Origin: Pyropia yezoensis
Lineage: Eukaryota > Rhodophyta > Bangiophyceae > Bangiales > Bangiaceae
NCBI GenBank assembly: GCA_009829735.1
Contig: CM020618.1
Coordinates: 23,607,346-23,671,345, forward strand
DNA length: 64,000 nt
Reading direction: 5' to 3'
The stretch's first letter is position 1. Every line of letters begins with the position of its first letter. The notes beneath the pieces are model-generated. The model saw nothing but the letters and a program-made list of their open reading frames with translations. It searched no databases and was not told the DNA's origin. Both the position numbers and the translations under genes were made by a program. Positions 1-11,937 of this stretch are shown in pieces.

Positions 1-32
<32 letters not shown>

Positions 33-3000
33 TGTATCGTCGCCCAGCTCCTCCTCCAGCTCCCCCTCCAGCTCCACCACCTCCCCGGGCGCGAGGCCAT
101 CGTCGCCGTCCAGGTCGTCCTCCTCATCATCGTCCTCCTCGGGGGCGACTTCCTCAAAGCCGAGCTCCGCCTCCAGGTCATCGCCAAAGCCAGCTGACCC
201 CGTCCGGTCGTCCACGCCAATCGAGTCGTCGTCGTCCTCGTCGTCGTCGTCGTCCTCGTCATCCTCATAATCGTCGTCCTCGCCGTCGTCCTCGTCGTCG
301 TCCTCGTCGTCCTCCTCCTCTTCGTACGCCACAAAGTCGTCATCAAAGTCCCACTCGGCGGCGCCTTCACCGACGCCCGTCCCCCGAAACACCTCAAACA
401 CCCGCGCGTACTCGGCAGGGTCAAAGCCGCGCACCCCCCGCAGGCCACTCCCCTCGCACGTCCGACAAAAGCCCTTGCCCAGGCTGTGACATGCGGGGCA
501 CTGGGCGGCGCCACGCGCGTCGAGGACCAGGTCGGGGCGGCCCCAAACGGCGGCGGCGGCGGTCGCGGCCGCCGCCGCGCTGCCCCCGCCGCCAACGGTG
601 CCCCCGCCTGCTGCGGGGGCCCGCACGTCGAGGGGCGGCAGCCAGCCGACGCCTCCACACACATCGCACGCGCCCAGCCCCGAGCCGCGGCAGGGGGTGC
701 AGTCGGCGCTTGGCGCCGGGGCCTGCCGGTAGTGCGCGCGGATGAGCGGCCGCGGGTCGGACCGCAGGGACAGGATGGCGGCCATGTCCATGGGGGGACC
801 CGCCCCAGGCGGCCGCTCCCCAATCGGCCGCGTCCGCCCGTTGGAGAGCCGACGAAGGAGCGCCCGCGCGGCGCCGCCGCCGTCCCCACCGTCCCCACCG
901 CCGCCGCCCCGACCCGTCGCGCCCGCCACACCGCGCCCATTCGCGCCGGCGGGGCCAAGGCCAGCTGGCCCGCCGCCGCCGCCACCATCTCCACCGCCCG
1001 ACGCAGCGCGCCCGCGGCCACGGCCATTGGCGGAGCGGCCGTCGGCCGCCGCCGCCGCCGACGCCCCCCCACCGGCGGCCGACCCCCCCCCGTACGGGCC
1101 CGCCCCTGACAGGAAGCCCGGCGGTCCCCCCGTGGAACCAGACGGCACTGCCAGCGGGTTGTTGGCCGCGGCGGTGAGCATGGTCGGTCGCGCGCGGCGC
1201 ACGGGGGGGCGGCCACCGCCCGTTGGGGGCTTGCCGGCCCCACCGGCGGGCGTATCGGCCGGTGGGGGGGTGGGGGGGGGGGGCTGCTCGGCGGCTTCCG
1301 CGGCAGCTTCGGCGGCCGCCGCCGCCGCCACCGCCGCCACCGCGTCGGTGGGCGCGCCCAATCCTCGACCGCCAGCGCGGCGGCCGCGGGTGGCGCCGCC
1401 ACCACTGGTGCTGCTGCCGGCGACGCCACCGGCCCGGCCAGCGCCACCCGCGGCGGCGCCACCACTAGTCGAAGTCGACCGGTCTGCGGCATCCGCGGCG
1501 GCACCGGCCGCCCCCCCCGTCCCCGAATACCCAGGGGTAGACGCCCACGGCGCGGAGCTGTCTGAAGCAGCGCCAGCCGCAGGCGCGGCGGACGACCCCG
1601 TCTTGGCACCCGACCGGGCCACCTGGAGGAGGGTGGAAAACGAGTCGGACCGGAAGCTCGTGGGGCTGACATTGACGGGTGACGGCGGCCCGTCGCCATC
1701 GGGAGCGGCGGCGGCATCCTTGGACGCCTGCACAGTGAGCTGAGGCGGTGGCGGCGGCGGCAGCGTCGGTGCGGGGGCAGGGTGGCCGCCGCCAGCGAGC
1801 GGCCGCGGCGGGCCGACGGCACCCCTGTCAACGCCCGCGTCCCCGTCGGCCCCACCGGGAGCGTCGCCGCGGTTGCCGCCCTCCTCCTCCACCACCTCGG
1901 CTTCGGAAAAGCCGTCGGCCCAAACGGGGGCGCCGCCGATGCTGTTTGCCCCAAAGCCCCGCGTCGGCGTTGTGGGCGTCGTCGCGGGCATGCGCCCGCG
2001 GGAGCCGCCCGGCTGTGCTCCACCACGGTCGGCGCTGCCCATCGCCGCATTGCCGCCGCCGCTGCCGCCGCCGCTGCCGCTGCCGCTGCTTACTCCACCG
2101 CCTGCATCCCCTGTGCCCGACCCGTCAACACCCTCCCCGCCTTCTGCGTCGCCTGGCCCGCCCGCCGCTTCACCTCCGGCTTTCAGCTCCCCAAACAGCC
2201 GGTCCACCGCGGAGAAGGCGCGGTCCATCCGCGCCCGGTCAGCGCTACGCACGCCGGGGGCAGAGCCGGGGGGAGGACGGCCTCCGCCTTGACGGCCCAC
2301 CCCCGAGACGCTGCTCCCGCCGTCGCCACCGCCCCCAGCCGCAAACGCCCCGGCGCCAACGCCGCCGCCGCCACCGCCGCCGCCATGGCCTCCACCGACG
2401 CCGCCGCCGCTCGTCCCGCCACCGCCCGCCATGGCACCGCGGCCGCCACGCGACACAAACCTGCCCGAGCCGCGGTCTCCCGCAGACAGCCCCTGGCGAG
2501 ACGCCCTGGCGGGGGCTTCCCCCCCACCTCCCGACGGCCCCAACGGGGAATCGACCACCCCCCCCACCAGAAGGGACTCATTCCAACCATAGTCTCCGAG
2601 GTCAACGTCCTCGTCGACGGCAGCGATTCCGCGGTCGCCCTCGCCGGCGCCCCCATTGGCGCCCCCGGTCGCGGTCGCAACCTCCGCTGTGCCAGCCTCC
2701 GCCGCCATCGCTGCTGCCACGTCGCCCGAATTGAGCCCGTCCAAGGACGTCCGCCGACGGCCGCTGCGCTCCTTGCGGTACCGCGCAAGAAATCCCCCGT
2801 CCACCATGTCCTCTACCGCATCGGCCGCCTCGTCACCGCCACCAGCAGCCTCCTCCTGCTCGTCAACGCCATCGTCCGCGGTCGCGGCGGCCGCGCCCGT
2901 CGCCGCCGCGTCGACCGCGGTCCGAGACGGCTCGGCGGCTGCGCCCGCCGCAGCCGACGCGGCATCAGCCGTTGCCACCGACGCTGCCGCGCCGGCTGCC

Positions 3001-3599
3001 GGCGTCCCGCGGCGGCGGGTGAGGCGCTTGCTGCCGCGGCCTGCGCCCTTGGCGCTATCTGCCGCGCCCGCCTTTGCCGCCGTTGCCGCGGGCACCCGCT
3101 TTGCCGCCCGCCCCCCCGGCTTGGCTTTGGCCGCCCCCCTCCGCCGACGCGCCGGCCGGGCGCCCGCGCCAGCGTCTTCGACCTCGTCTTCGTCGTCGTC
3201 GGCCGGGGTGGCGGCGGGGGGTGACGCACGCCGTGGGGCGCTGCGCGTCCGCCGGCGGGAAGACGCAGCCGCCCCCTCGGCCGCCGATGCCGATGCCGAT
3301 GCCGATGCCGATGCCGATGGCGCCGCCGACGTCAACGACGACACTGGGGCGTCGTCGACCGGGTCGCCGCTACCTGCCGAGGGGGGCGGCGGCGGCGGCG
3401 GCGCCGTTCCCCCTGCCGCTGCCGTCAGCCGCCGCCACGGGGCAGCCGACGCGGGCGGCCGTCGGCGACTCGGGTGGACGCCCGCGGCTGGCGCCACCGC
3501 CGCCCCGCGAAAGGCGCTCACCCGAAGAGGGGCGGGGGGAACAAAGGCGGCGGCGGCGCCAGCAGCAGCCCTGAGAACAGGTTCTGGCGGATGATGCAT
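1..3599 (-). CDS. Plastid-targeted DnaJ-type zinc-finger protein, 3' end outside window
   Basis: One minus-strand frame stays open from the ATG at 3599 to base 1, at least 1199 codons, with its stop beyond the left edge. The N-terminus has a plastid-transit look: few acidic residues, Ala/Arg/Pro-rich, with AFVPPAPLRVSAF near residue 20. A long disordered Ala/Gly/Ser region follows and includes a (SA)n stretch from a tandem GATGCC hexamer at about 3286-3321. Four CxxCxGxG-like motifs form a DnaJ cysteine-rich zinc finger: CTPCRGSG (residue 967), CDVCGGVG (978), CPACHSLG (1034) and CRTCEGSG (1045); a ~45-residue Ala-rich insert parts the two pairs. A D/E-rich tail fills the last ~360 bases. No J domain is seen. 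Known relatives (BSD2/PSA2/LQY1 type) are plastid chaperones for Rubisco or photosystem assembly; that role here is inference. Alternative starts: 1181 or 791. Confidence 0.85.
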
Positions 3600-5636
3600 G
3601 GCGGCCGATGAACTGGGCAGGGGAGGCAGGCAGATGGCTCTGCCCGGCGTGAGGCGGCCAAGTGGTTCACAGAGAAGGTGCTGGGGCGTTGCCCGGAGCT
3701 GCGGTGTCGTGTATCTGGAAGCCGAAACGCGGCGGCGCATCGCAGCACTGCTTATCCCCTGTCAAGATACAAGCCCGATTTTGGCCAGATCTCTTGCTTG
3801 GTGGGGCAAATTCTGGTCCTGCTCGAGCACGAAAATGAACGGCTCGAGCAGAATTTTGCTTTTCTGATCGAGGGGATGGGCTGAGGCCAAGGATTCTCCC
3901 CCAGGATGACCGACACGACGGTCGCTGTCGGTGTTCTGTCAACGAATGACAACAGCGGTGGCGCTGCTGTTTGCTGGACGGAGCGCTCCATTGGTCAGAA
4001 TTCACATTCTAGATGTCGAGCAAGGCGGAGAGATTTTTCCGTGCAGACCCTCGAAAGCTATCGTCGCGCAGGTTTTCGCTGAACCAGTGCGAGAGATTGC
4101 GCGGGTTTCAAACGCGTTAGTATAAACATTGCTCATAAGCGTAGCGATGGTCGGCCGCTTCTTTGCGCTTCACGAGAGTGCTCTCCTGCCCCGTGCGCTT
4201 CCGGTCATACCAAGGGAGGTGGCGACCACCAATCGCCCGAGGTGTTACAGGCAGAAAGCAAGAAACGGGCGGTGTCTATGATGCCTGGAGGGGGGGTCGA
4301 TGCAGGTTTTATGCAGGGTTTTGCTCGAGACTTTCCCAACAAAGCCAGAAGCTTTTGACGGGCGATAAGCAGTGCTGCGCAATGGGAGTGGCTGAGCCGT
4401 CGGCGCGGTGGCGGGTACTTTCGAGCAGCAGATGGTGTGTGGCAGAAATTGGACAGTCACAAGTACATTAGGACGCACAAATCGGTGGAAATAGACACTC
4501 GAACAAACGGAATCCGCGCTGTACCCCCAAGATCAAGCATGCGTGCGACTGCGCGCCCTCTTCCCGACCGTTTCGCCCCGTTGTCCATGTGTCAACGGCC
4601 CGCAATCCTGCCCCCCTCTATCTTTCACCGCGGCCAAGACGACCTGCCCTTTTGTGAGGGGCGGGGCAGGGAGCCAATGTTGGACCAAAGCGAAGGCCGA
4701 CCTGGCGAGCAGTCGACCAGCGCGCTCCGCGGTGTGTGCCGGGAGGCACGCACAGGGGCGGCTGCATCCGTGGCGCTCGCCTCCCTCTGCGGCAGCCGGT
4801 GATGGCGGCGCTCATATGCGGGGTGGTGGGGGGGGGAGGGGGGAGGGGGGGGGGCGGGGAACGCGCCCGCCACGTCGTCGGCGTCGAGACGGCGGTGCTG
4901 GGTGCTGGGCCACAAGAGGTCAATGGGGGCGCGTTCCCGCCGGGACTGCCACGGCGAGACGGTCTGGGCCGACCCGGCAAGGGGCCACCGCGGTGGCCAC
5001 CGCCGTCGCCGTCGCCACCACCGGCGCTGCCACCGCTGTGCCCAGTTGCGCAGCCGGGGACTGGGGCCGCCGCCCGGCTGCCAAAACGCGCACCACCTGC
5101 TAGCGGCGTGCCGCTCCCGCGGCACGTCATCGGCAGGCGGGGGGGGTTGGCACGCTGTGTGGGCGGCCGGCCCCACGGGCGACAGCGCGGCGCCGCACCC
5201 TCACGCCCACCGCCCCCCCACCCCCCCCTCCCCCCTGTGAGTCGCACACCGCAAGAGCACGTAGAAAAAAAAAAAAAGGGCCAAAAAACTGCACACCTGC
5301 CACCAGGAGTGCCGCGTGGCACGGACGACGGCACCGCACCAGCAGCGAGACGCTGCCCCCGTACGAGCACGGGTGAGGTGAATTGCGTGGGATCCATGAG
5401 GCCCTCGCCCGGCACGCTGCACCCCCCCCCTCTCAATGCTATGCGTGGGGGTGGTCGTTGGCGGGCCACTGCCGACCCCCGGCTCCTCTCCCCGTTCGTC
5501 ACCTCTTCCCCTCCGGCTGCACCCCCCCCCCCCAGCCCCCCCCCCCCCCACCCCTCCCCCACCCCCCCTCTCCCTCTATCCCTTCCCGTGTCCACGGCGC
5601 ACACTCGCCGTGTCCACGGCACCCCGCGTTTCGGCC
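3600..5636. other. Intergenic region between divergent genes
   Basis: This stretch lies between two divergently transcribed genes and should hold both promoters. The part at 3600-4540 is clearly less GC-rich than its surroundings and contains a candidate inverted-repeat element (separate entry). The part at 4800-5630 is C/G-run-rich with a poly-A tract near 5264. Frames exist on both strands at 4620-5180, but I see no domain or convincing bias. Confidence 0.6.
3741..4379. mobile_element. Candidate non-autonomous DNA element with 25-bp terminal inverted repeats
   Basis: The left end (3741-3765) begins CGCAGCACTGCTTATC and the reverse complement of the right end (4355-4379) matches it at 23 of 25 bases. 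The enclosed 639 bp are less GC-rich than the flanks, fitting an insertion. No transposase frame is visible, and no clear target-site duplication is seen, so a MITE-like element is a reasonable guess and not proven. Confidence 0.4.
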
Positions 5637-8141
5637 ATGGCGCCCCCCCCCCCCCGCCCTCCCCCCATCCCCGCCTGGCGAGCGGTCGCCGCCCTGGGCG
5701 CCCTCTACGCCGCCGCCTGGGGCATCCCCATTGCCACGGGGGGAGGCCACGCCGCTGCGGCGGTCGGCGCCACCGCCGCCGCCCCGCCCTCGCCGCTGCC
5801 ACCGCTGTCATCTCCCGTCGACGACGGCGACGGCGACGGCGACGGCGGCGGCGACGACTACGGCAATGGCAATGGCAACGGCGGCGTCCCGCTCCGCCCG
5901 TTTGTGCACCTCACCGACGTGCACGCGTCGGCGGCCGACGGGTACGCGTCGGCAGCGCTGCTGCGCCGCGCCGTCGACGCGGCGGCCGTCGCCGTGGCGC
6001 CAGCCGCGTACGTCCTTACCGGCGATGACGCCCACACCGAGGGCGTCCCGGGTGGTGGTAGGGGGGGCAGCGGCGGCGGCCTCCTCGGCCGCCCGTCGGC
6101 GGTGGACGCGGCCGAGGCGGCGGCCGTGACCGCCGCACTGGCGCCCGCCGTTGCCGCGGGGGTGCCCGTGCTGCGCACGCGGGGCAACCACGACGTGGCG
6201 GGCGGGGGCGTCGGCGGCGACGGCGGCGGCGACGGCGGCGACGGCGACGCCCCCGCCTCCCCGCGCACCCCGGGGGTGACGGTCACGACCGCGGCGGGGG
6301 TGCGGTTTGTGATGGTCGACGGCGCGCTTGGCCCGCCCGCCCCGCGGCGGCCGCTTAACTTTTGGGGCGCCCTCCGCGCCGCCGACGTGGCGGCGCTGGC
6401 GGAGGCGCTCGCCGCCGCCGCCCCGCAGCGGCCGACGGTGGTGCTGTCCCACCACCCGGTGGGGACGCTCGCGGGTGCCCCGCCCGCATTGTGGGCGCGG
6501 TGGGGGCCGGGGATGCGGGGGGGGGGCGTGCGGGGGGGGGGGGCAGGGGGGGGGGGGGCAGAGGCGGCGGCCGGGGGGTGGGGGGGGGGGGCACCCCACC
6601 CGTCGCTGGTCAACGTGCTCGCCGCCGCGCCGGCTGGCGCCCACGCCTACCTGTGTGGCCACCTGCACCATCTGCACGGGCTGGCACCCGGCGGGTTGTC
6701 GTCGGTGCTGCGCCGCCGGCCGCCGCCGCCACCGTCGGCCGGGGGGGGGCCGCCGCGGGGGGACGCCGCGGCCGCCCTACCCACGGCGGGCATGGCGCAC
6801 CTGCAGCTGCGCGCGCTGTCGTCGGGCGCCACCGCGCCGGCGGCGCGGGTGTTTGTCGTCTGGCGCGGGGTGCTCGCGTGGGCCACCACCAGCGTGGCGG
6901 CGCTCGAGGCGGCAGCGGCCACCCGCGGCGGCGGCGCCGGCAGCGGCGCCGGTGCCGCCGCTGAGAGGGTGCTCCTGCTGGCGCCGCGGGGCGGCGAGGG
7001 CGGCGGCGGCTTTGGCGGCCGCGATGACCTGCGCGCGTCTGTCGCGCCGGGGGGCGTGTCGTTGGTGGTGCTGGGGGGGGGGGACGCCCCCCGGGCGGTG
7101 GCCGTGGCGCTCGGCGGGCGGGTGGTGGGGGTGGCCGCCGCGGCGCGCCCCCGGGTGGCCGTGTCGGTGGCGTGGGCGCCACCGCCAGCGGGGGTGCCCC
7201 GCCACTGGGGTGACGACGGCGTGCGGCTGGTGGTCTGCCGCCTGGAGGGGGACGCCGCCGTAGCCGCCGCCACCTCCGCCGCCGCCGCTGCCTCCACCGC
7301 TTGGGGGGAGGAGGGGGGGGAGGCGAACAATGGCGGGTGTGGGGGGGTGACCCTTCTGGACGAGGTGGTGGTCATTGTGGGGCCCGACGTGCAGTGGGCG
7401 GCCGCCGGCCCGGCACCGTCTGCGGTCGCGCGCGCCGTCCGCGCCGCCGGCCGGACCGTTTTGGGGATGGCGGCGGCCACCATTGGCCTCTCTGACGTGG
7501 CCACCCTCTTCCCCCAGCTCATTGCCGGGGGCGTCGCCACGCTCACGGCGCTCGCCGCCTACTCGGCCGCCACCGCCGCGCCGGCAGAGGTGACGGCGGT
7601 CGGGGTGCTGCTCGCGGCAACCGCCGCGGCGTTGGCGGCACCCGGGGTGCCCCTCCTGGTGGCGGACAACCTCCTCGCCCCCGCCGGCGGGACCGCCTAC
7701 GCCACCCACCTGCAGCCGGCGACCGCCGCCGCCACCGCCGCCACCGCCGCGGCCGCCGCTGCCGCTGCCGCGGCCGGTTCTGGGAGGCAGTGGGCGGGGG
7801 CGGCGGCACCACCCGTGGTAGCGCCGTCTGCCGAGGGCCTCTTTCTCCTCGTTGGCCTCCTCTGGCGGTCTGCCGTGCTGGTTGGGTGGGCGGCCGCCGC
7901 GCGCGGCGCGGGGGTGGCCCGGTGGGTGCGGGCGGGCGCCGCGGCGGCGGGCGCCGCCTGGGCCGCCGCCTGGGTGGCCGACGTGGCGGGCGCCCACGGG
8001 TGGGGGGCGGTGGCGTTGAGCCCGGCGGTGGGCGGGGCCGCGGCCGTGGTGGGGGTGGCGGCGGTGGTGGCGGTGCGGGGGGGGGCGGGGGGCGGGGGGA
8101 GGGGCGCGGGGCGGCGCCCGCGGGACAACGCCCGCATGTAA
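5637..8141 (+). CDS. TMEM62-like membrane metallophosphoesterase
   Basis: The protein has 834 residues from the ATG at 5637, chosen because the N-terminus after it is a hydrophobic signal/anchor (WRAVAALGALYAAAWG) and the frame upstream is only C-run translation. The calcineurin-like phosphoesterase fold shows its metal-binding blocks in order: LTDVHA (D94, H96), LTGDDAH, GNHD (about 183), LSHHPVG (about 272) and CGHLHHL (about 341). The C-terminal third has several hydrophobic segments (about 7480-8090), suggesting a multi-pass membrane tail. Domain order matches the TMEM62 family, which is membrane-bound and little characterised; the substrate is unknown. Long Gly runs inside the catalytic domain (6500-6600) coincide with G homopolymers and may be lineage expansions or length errors. 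It ends in TAA at 8139-8141. Confidence 0.85.
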   Translation: MAPPPPRPPPIPAWRAVAALGALYAAAWGIPIATGGGHAAAAVGATAAAPPSPLPPLSSPVDDGDGDGDGGGDDYGNGNGNGGVPLRPFVHLTDVHASAADGYASAALLRRAVDAAAVAVAPAAYVLTGDDAHTEGVPGGGRGGSGGGLLGRPSAVDAAEAAAVTAALAPAVAAGVPVLRTRGNHDVAGGGVGGDGGGDGGDGDAPASPRTPGVTVTTAAGVRFVMVDGALGPPAPRRPLNFWGALRAADVAALAEALAAAAPQRPTVVLSHHPVGTLAGAPPALWARWGPGMRGGGVRGGGAGGGGAEAAAGGWGGGAPHPSLVNVLAAAPAGAHAYLCGHLHHLHGLAPGGLSSVLRRRPPPPPSAGGGPPRGDAAAALPTAGMAHLQLRALSSGATAPAARVFVVWRGVLAWATTSVAALEAAAATRGGGAGSGAGAAAERVLLLAPRGGEGGGGFGGRDDLRASVAPGGVSLVVLGGGDAPRAVAVALGGRVVGVAAAARPRVAVSVAWAPPPAGVPRHWGDDGVRLVVCRLEGDAAVAAATSAAAAASTAWGEEGGEANNGGCGGVTLLDEVVVIVGPDVQWAAAGPAPSAVARAVRAAGRTVLGMAAATIGLSDVATLFPQLIAGGVATLTALAAYSAATAAPAEVTAVGVLLAATAAALAAPGVPLLVADNLLAPAGGTAYATHLQPATAAATAATAAAAAAAAAAGSGRQWAGAAAPPVVAPSAEGLFLLVGLLWRSAVLVGWAAAARGAGVARWVRAGAAAAGAAWAAAWVADVAGAHGWGAVALSPAVGGAAAVVGVAAVVAVRGGAGGGGRGAGRRPRDNARM

Positions 8142-10092
8142 AGTACGACTGAAGAGGGGGTGGGGGGGGGGGCGGCGGCCGTGGAGGGGGACGTTCTTGC
8201 GCATCGCCCCGCGCGACCAGCGCTCCTATCCTGGATAGTTCGTGGAAGGGCGAGGAAGGGGGGGAGGAGCACGCCGGGGTGGTAGCGGGTGGCGGCCGGG
8301 GGCGTTTTTTTTTGGGGGGGGGGGGGGGGGGGGCGGGGTGGGTAACCCGGGGGGACCCTCCGTGCAAACGTATGCCTGTACTGTAAACCTGTACGTACAG
8401 CACAGTACAGTACGGTACATTTGGCTCTCACCCGGGACGGCAGCGCGGGGAGGCAACGTCACGTGCTGGCCGCGCGTGATCTCTGCCGACCACCCTCTTC
8501 GCGCAACAGACTGCTGCTGGGGCCTCCCCCCTCCCTCCCCCCCCACCACGACCGCCTTGGCGATGACCTGATGGTGCGGGCAGGGGGAGCGACGGCTCGC
8601 CCCCCGCCGCCGCCGCCGCGCCCCTGACTGCCGGCGCCTCGGCGGCGGCGGCGACTGCGTGTGGCTCAGGGTGGCACGGGGCAGCGCCGTGGGGGCGCCA
8701 CCACTCCCCATCCAGCCCCGTCCGCCACCCGCGGGGCCGGGGGGGGGGGGACACTGGGGGGGGGGGGGGGGTCGCGGGGGCGAGCCACCCCGCCGCTGTC
8801 CCCGGCGGCGGCAGCGCCGCCCGGGTGGCTGCTACCCCGGCCGGGCGTCGGCGGTGGTGGCGGCGGCTGCTACTCGCCCGCGCCGACCGATGCGTCGCCC
8901 CCGGGGGGTGCCTGCTCGGGGGGGGGGGGTGCGGGGGGGGGAAGCGTGGGGTGTAGACGGATTGGCCAGGGGGGGGAGGGGGGGCGGACCATGGCACGCG
9001 TGGGCTGGCCGTCGCCGCCGCCGCCGCGGCCAGCTGGGGGGGGGCGGGGGAGACGGCTGCGGCGGCTGGCTCGGCTGGCGCCGACAGCATCAGCTGGGGC
9101 GGCAGCGGCGGCGGCGGTGCTACGGGCGGCGGCGGCGGTGGCGGCGGCGGAGGTTCCGGCTGTGGCAGCGAGGGCGGCAGCTACAGCGGCGGTGGTGGCA
9201 GCGGCGGCGGCGACGGCGGCGGCTGCACCGCCGCCTCAACAACTGTGACCGTCCAGCCCGTTCTGCGCTTTGCCGTCGCCCTCTGCGCGCCCGTCCTGGG
9301 CGCCCCCCTCGGCACGGTGCCCAGCGGCGGGGGGGGGGGGGGGGGGGGGGGGGGGTGGCGCGCCCGAGCTGGCCCTCCTCGCGGCGGGCGTGCGGGGCCT
9401 GCCGCGCTTCCGCTACGTCCGCGGCGGGGGGCGGCCGCCGCGGGGCCGTCGGCCCGACGCGCCGACGCCGCCGACGCGGCGGCGGCGGCGGCGTGACGGG
9501 AGCGGCTCGAGTGTCCATGGGGGGGTGGACAGCAGGGAGGATGGAGGGGGAGGGGGAGGGAGTGTGGGGGTGGGGGTGAGGGGGGGGGGCGCCAACTGAC
9601 CTCGCGCCGCTGACGCGTGTGTGGAAGCGGTGACGGGGGACCGGGTGGGGGGCCTGGGCCTGGGGTGGGGGGGGGGGGAGTCCCCGCGAACGGCGGCCGG
9701 TCCGAGGGGGGAGGGACGTCCACCAGTGAAGGTGACGCGTCGGGGCTGTCGGAGCTGTGACGAGGGGCGGGGTGGAGAGCACGCGGGGGGTGGAGAGACA
9801 AAGGGGGGGGGCGGGGGAAACAATAGAGGGGACGAGAGGCTGTGTCGTCCTGGCGTGGCGTCTGGATTGTCGTCATGTTGGTGAGTCTGCGCGCCTCGCG
9901 TTGCTTGAGGGAGGGCCGTGGGGCCGCCCGCCCGCACCTCCTCGCCCCCCAAACTCCATCCCCCCCTCCGCTGCCCGCCCACCGAGCCGCGTCGGCTGAC
10001 CGCGCAGGCGCGCGGCGAGGGGGGCGGGGGAGGGCGGGTATTCTATTTCCTCCCCCCCCCTCCCTTGCCCTTACGCACCCCCCCCCCTCCCG
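8142..10092. other. Intergenic low-complexity region with a doubtful plus-strand frame
   Basis: Long G runs (near 8320 and 9330-9354) dominate. A GTAC-rich patch lies at 8378-8418. A plus-strand stretch at about 8870-9480 reads as a Gly/Ser/Cys-rich polypeptide followed by a hydrophobic piece (VLRFAVALCAPVLGAPLG at about 9255) and, in another frame after the 27-base G run, APELALLAAGVRGLPRFRY. This could be a small secreted Gly-rich protein broken by a homopolymer, but I recognise no family and do not call a gene. Confidence 0.3.
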
Positions 10093-10368
10093 TCAGATGC
10101 GCATCCACACCGCCTCCTCCACCGTCAGAGTCGGGTCCGCCATCCACCGCGCCCACGCCCACGGGTAGCGCCCCCGCTCGCCCGCACGGATACACATGGC
10201 CCCCGCCCCCGCCGCGCACATGGCGTCCGCGTCGACGGTCTGGCCTGCCAGCAGCCGCCGCGCCAGCTCTCCCCCCTTGACCCCATCCGTCCGTGCCACC
10301 GCCGCGGGCACCCGCGCGTCGGCCGCCGTCTCTGCCGCCGCCTCGGCGCCGCCCGCCGCCAATGACCC

Positions 10369-10402
<34 letters not shown>

Positions 10403-11904
10403 CGTGGCGGCGGCGGCGGCGTCGGCGGCGGGGGCAGGTCCGCAAGGTAGGCGGCAACGGTGGCGTGGCGGGCCGACGCGGAGAGGGCGGGCGCCGGCAC
10501 GCCCGCGGCGGCGCACGCCGCCTCGCGGCGCATCAGGGTGCGGAGGCTGCGGGGCCCGCCCTTGCCGCGGCCGTCATTCGGCCGGCCGCGGGCCATCTTG
10601 CGGAGGTAGGACAGCAGGTCCCGCGACCAGTAGTGCACCACCCGGTGGGCGGGCCCGTGCGGCGGCGCCATGGCCGTCTCGTTGAGGCGGGCGAGGCCCG
10701 CCCACGGCGGCCGGAACGCCGCCCGCACGTCCGTCCGCGCAATCACCGACCGGTTGGCGGGGGACCGCGCGTCGGTGGCGCCGTGGACAAAGAACGCGTC
10801 GTGGTTGGGGGACCCCGCCCGCATGTCGAGGGCGGCGGGCTGGAAGATGCTCTTCCAGTCGGCCAGCTCCCGCGGGTTGGCCCCCACCCCCGTCGCGCAG
10901 GTGGTTGGGTGGTAGGAGGCGAGCGTGTGGGGGGACCCGGGGGGGGGCGGCACCAGCCGCCCGCTGGTCAGGGCGGTGGACCACCGGACGGGCACCAGCG
11001 GGGTGCGCGCCTCAAGCGGCCGCAGGGACGCCCACAGGAAGGGGGTGTGCGCAAAGGCGGCGGGGTGGGGGGCCCAGGCGGTGGGCGGGGCGGCGGTCTC
11101 AAAAAACTCGTCCGAGTCGAGGAGCGTCATCCACCGCGCCGCCCGCCCGTGCCGCCGGACGCAGTCGTAAAAGGACCGCCGCTGCACCTGCGGGTGGTCC
11201 GTGACGGGCGCGGCGGTGACCCGCCGCGGGGTGGCGGGGTAGAGGGTGACGGCGGGGCCCAGCGGCGCCAGCAGCGACGCCAGGTCCTCCCACCCGCCGC
11301 CGTCGCTGCCGTCCCAGCCGCCCCCGCCGCCGGCGGTTGAGCTGTTGGCGGCCGGCGGTGGTGGCGGCGTCGGCCGCGGCCCATTGTCGTCATAGACAAA
11401 AAAGGCGTCGACGCCGGCGAGGCTGTTGCGCACAATGTGCTCCCGGAGGGACGGCCCCGCCCGCTTGACCACAATGCACTCGGCGAGGTAGTAGGGCGTG
11501 CGCACGTGCGGGTCCGCCGCCAGCGCCGCGTGCCGACGGGCCATCAGCTGGCGGTAGACCGAGCCGGGGGGGGCGCCGGGCAGGGGGGAGGGCATGGACA
11601 GGAAGGCAGCGGAAAGGGGGGAGAAGGGCGGGGGAGCCGCGGAGGAGGAGGGGGGGGGGGGTGGGCGGGGGACGGCCCCCGGCTGGGAAGCCAAAGGCGG
11701 GGGGGGGGGGGGGGGCGGCCGGCCGGCAGCGGGGGGGGGGAGGGGGGGGGTCCTTGCCGCCGCCACGGTGGCCTTGCCGGCGGCTGCCGTCGCCGCCGCC
11801 GCCGCCGCCGCCGTGTCGGCAGCCGCGGCGGCGGCCGCCGCGGCGTGGACCGCCACGGCCGCCGCGGCGGCCGCCGCCTCTGCCTCCTCTGCCGACCCGC
11901 GGGT

Positions 11905-11937
<33 letters not shown>

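Noticed and set aside
742-3594. Several long plus-strand frames (742-1743, 1782-3224, 2656-3594)
   Set aside because: They are antisense to the minus-strand DnaJ-zinc-finger gene, whose transit peptide and four Cys motifs are far more specific; the plus frames are only Arg/Pro/Ala-rich.
5436-5636. Upstream extension of the metallophosphoesterase
   Set aside because: It translates C runs and would bury the signal/anchor that follows the ATG at 5637.
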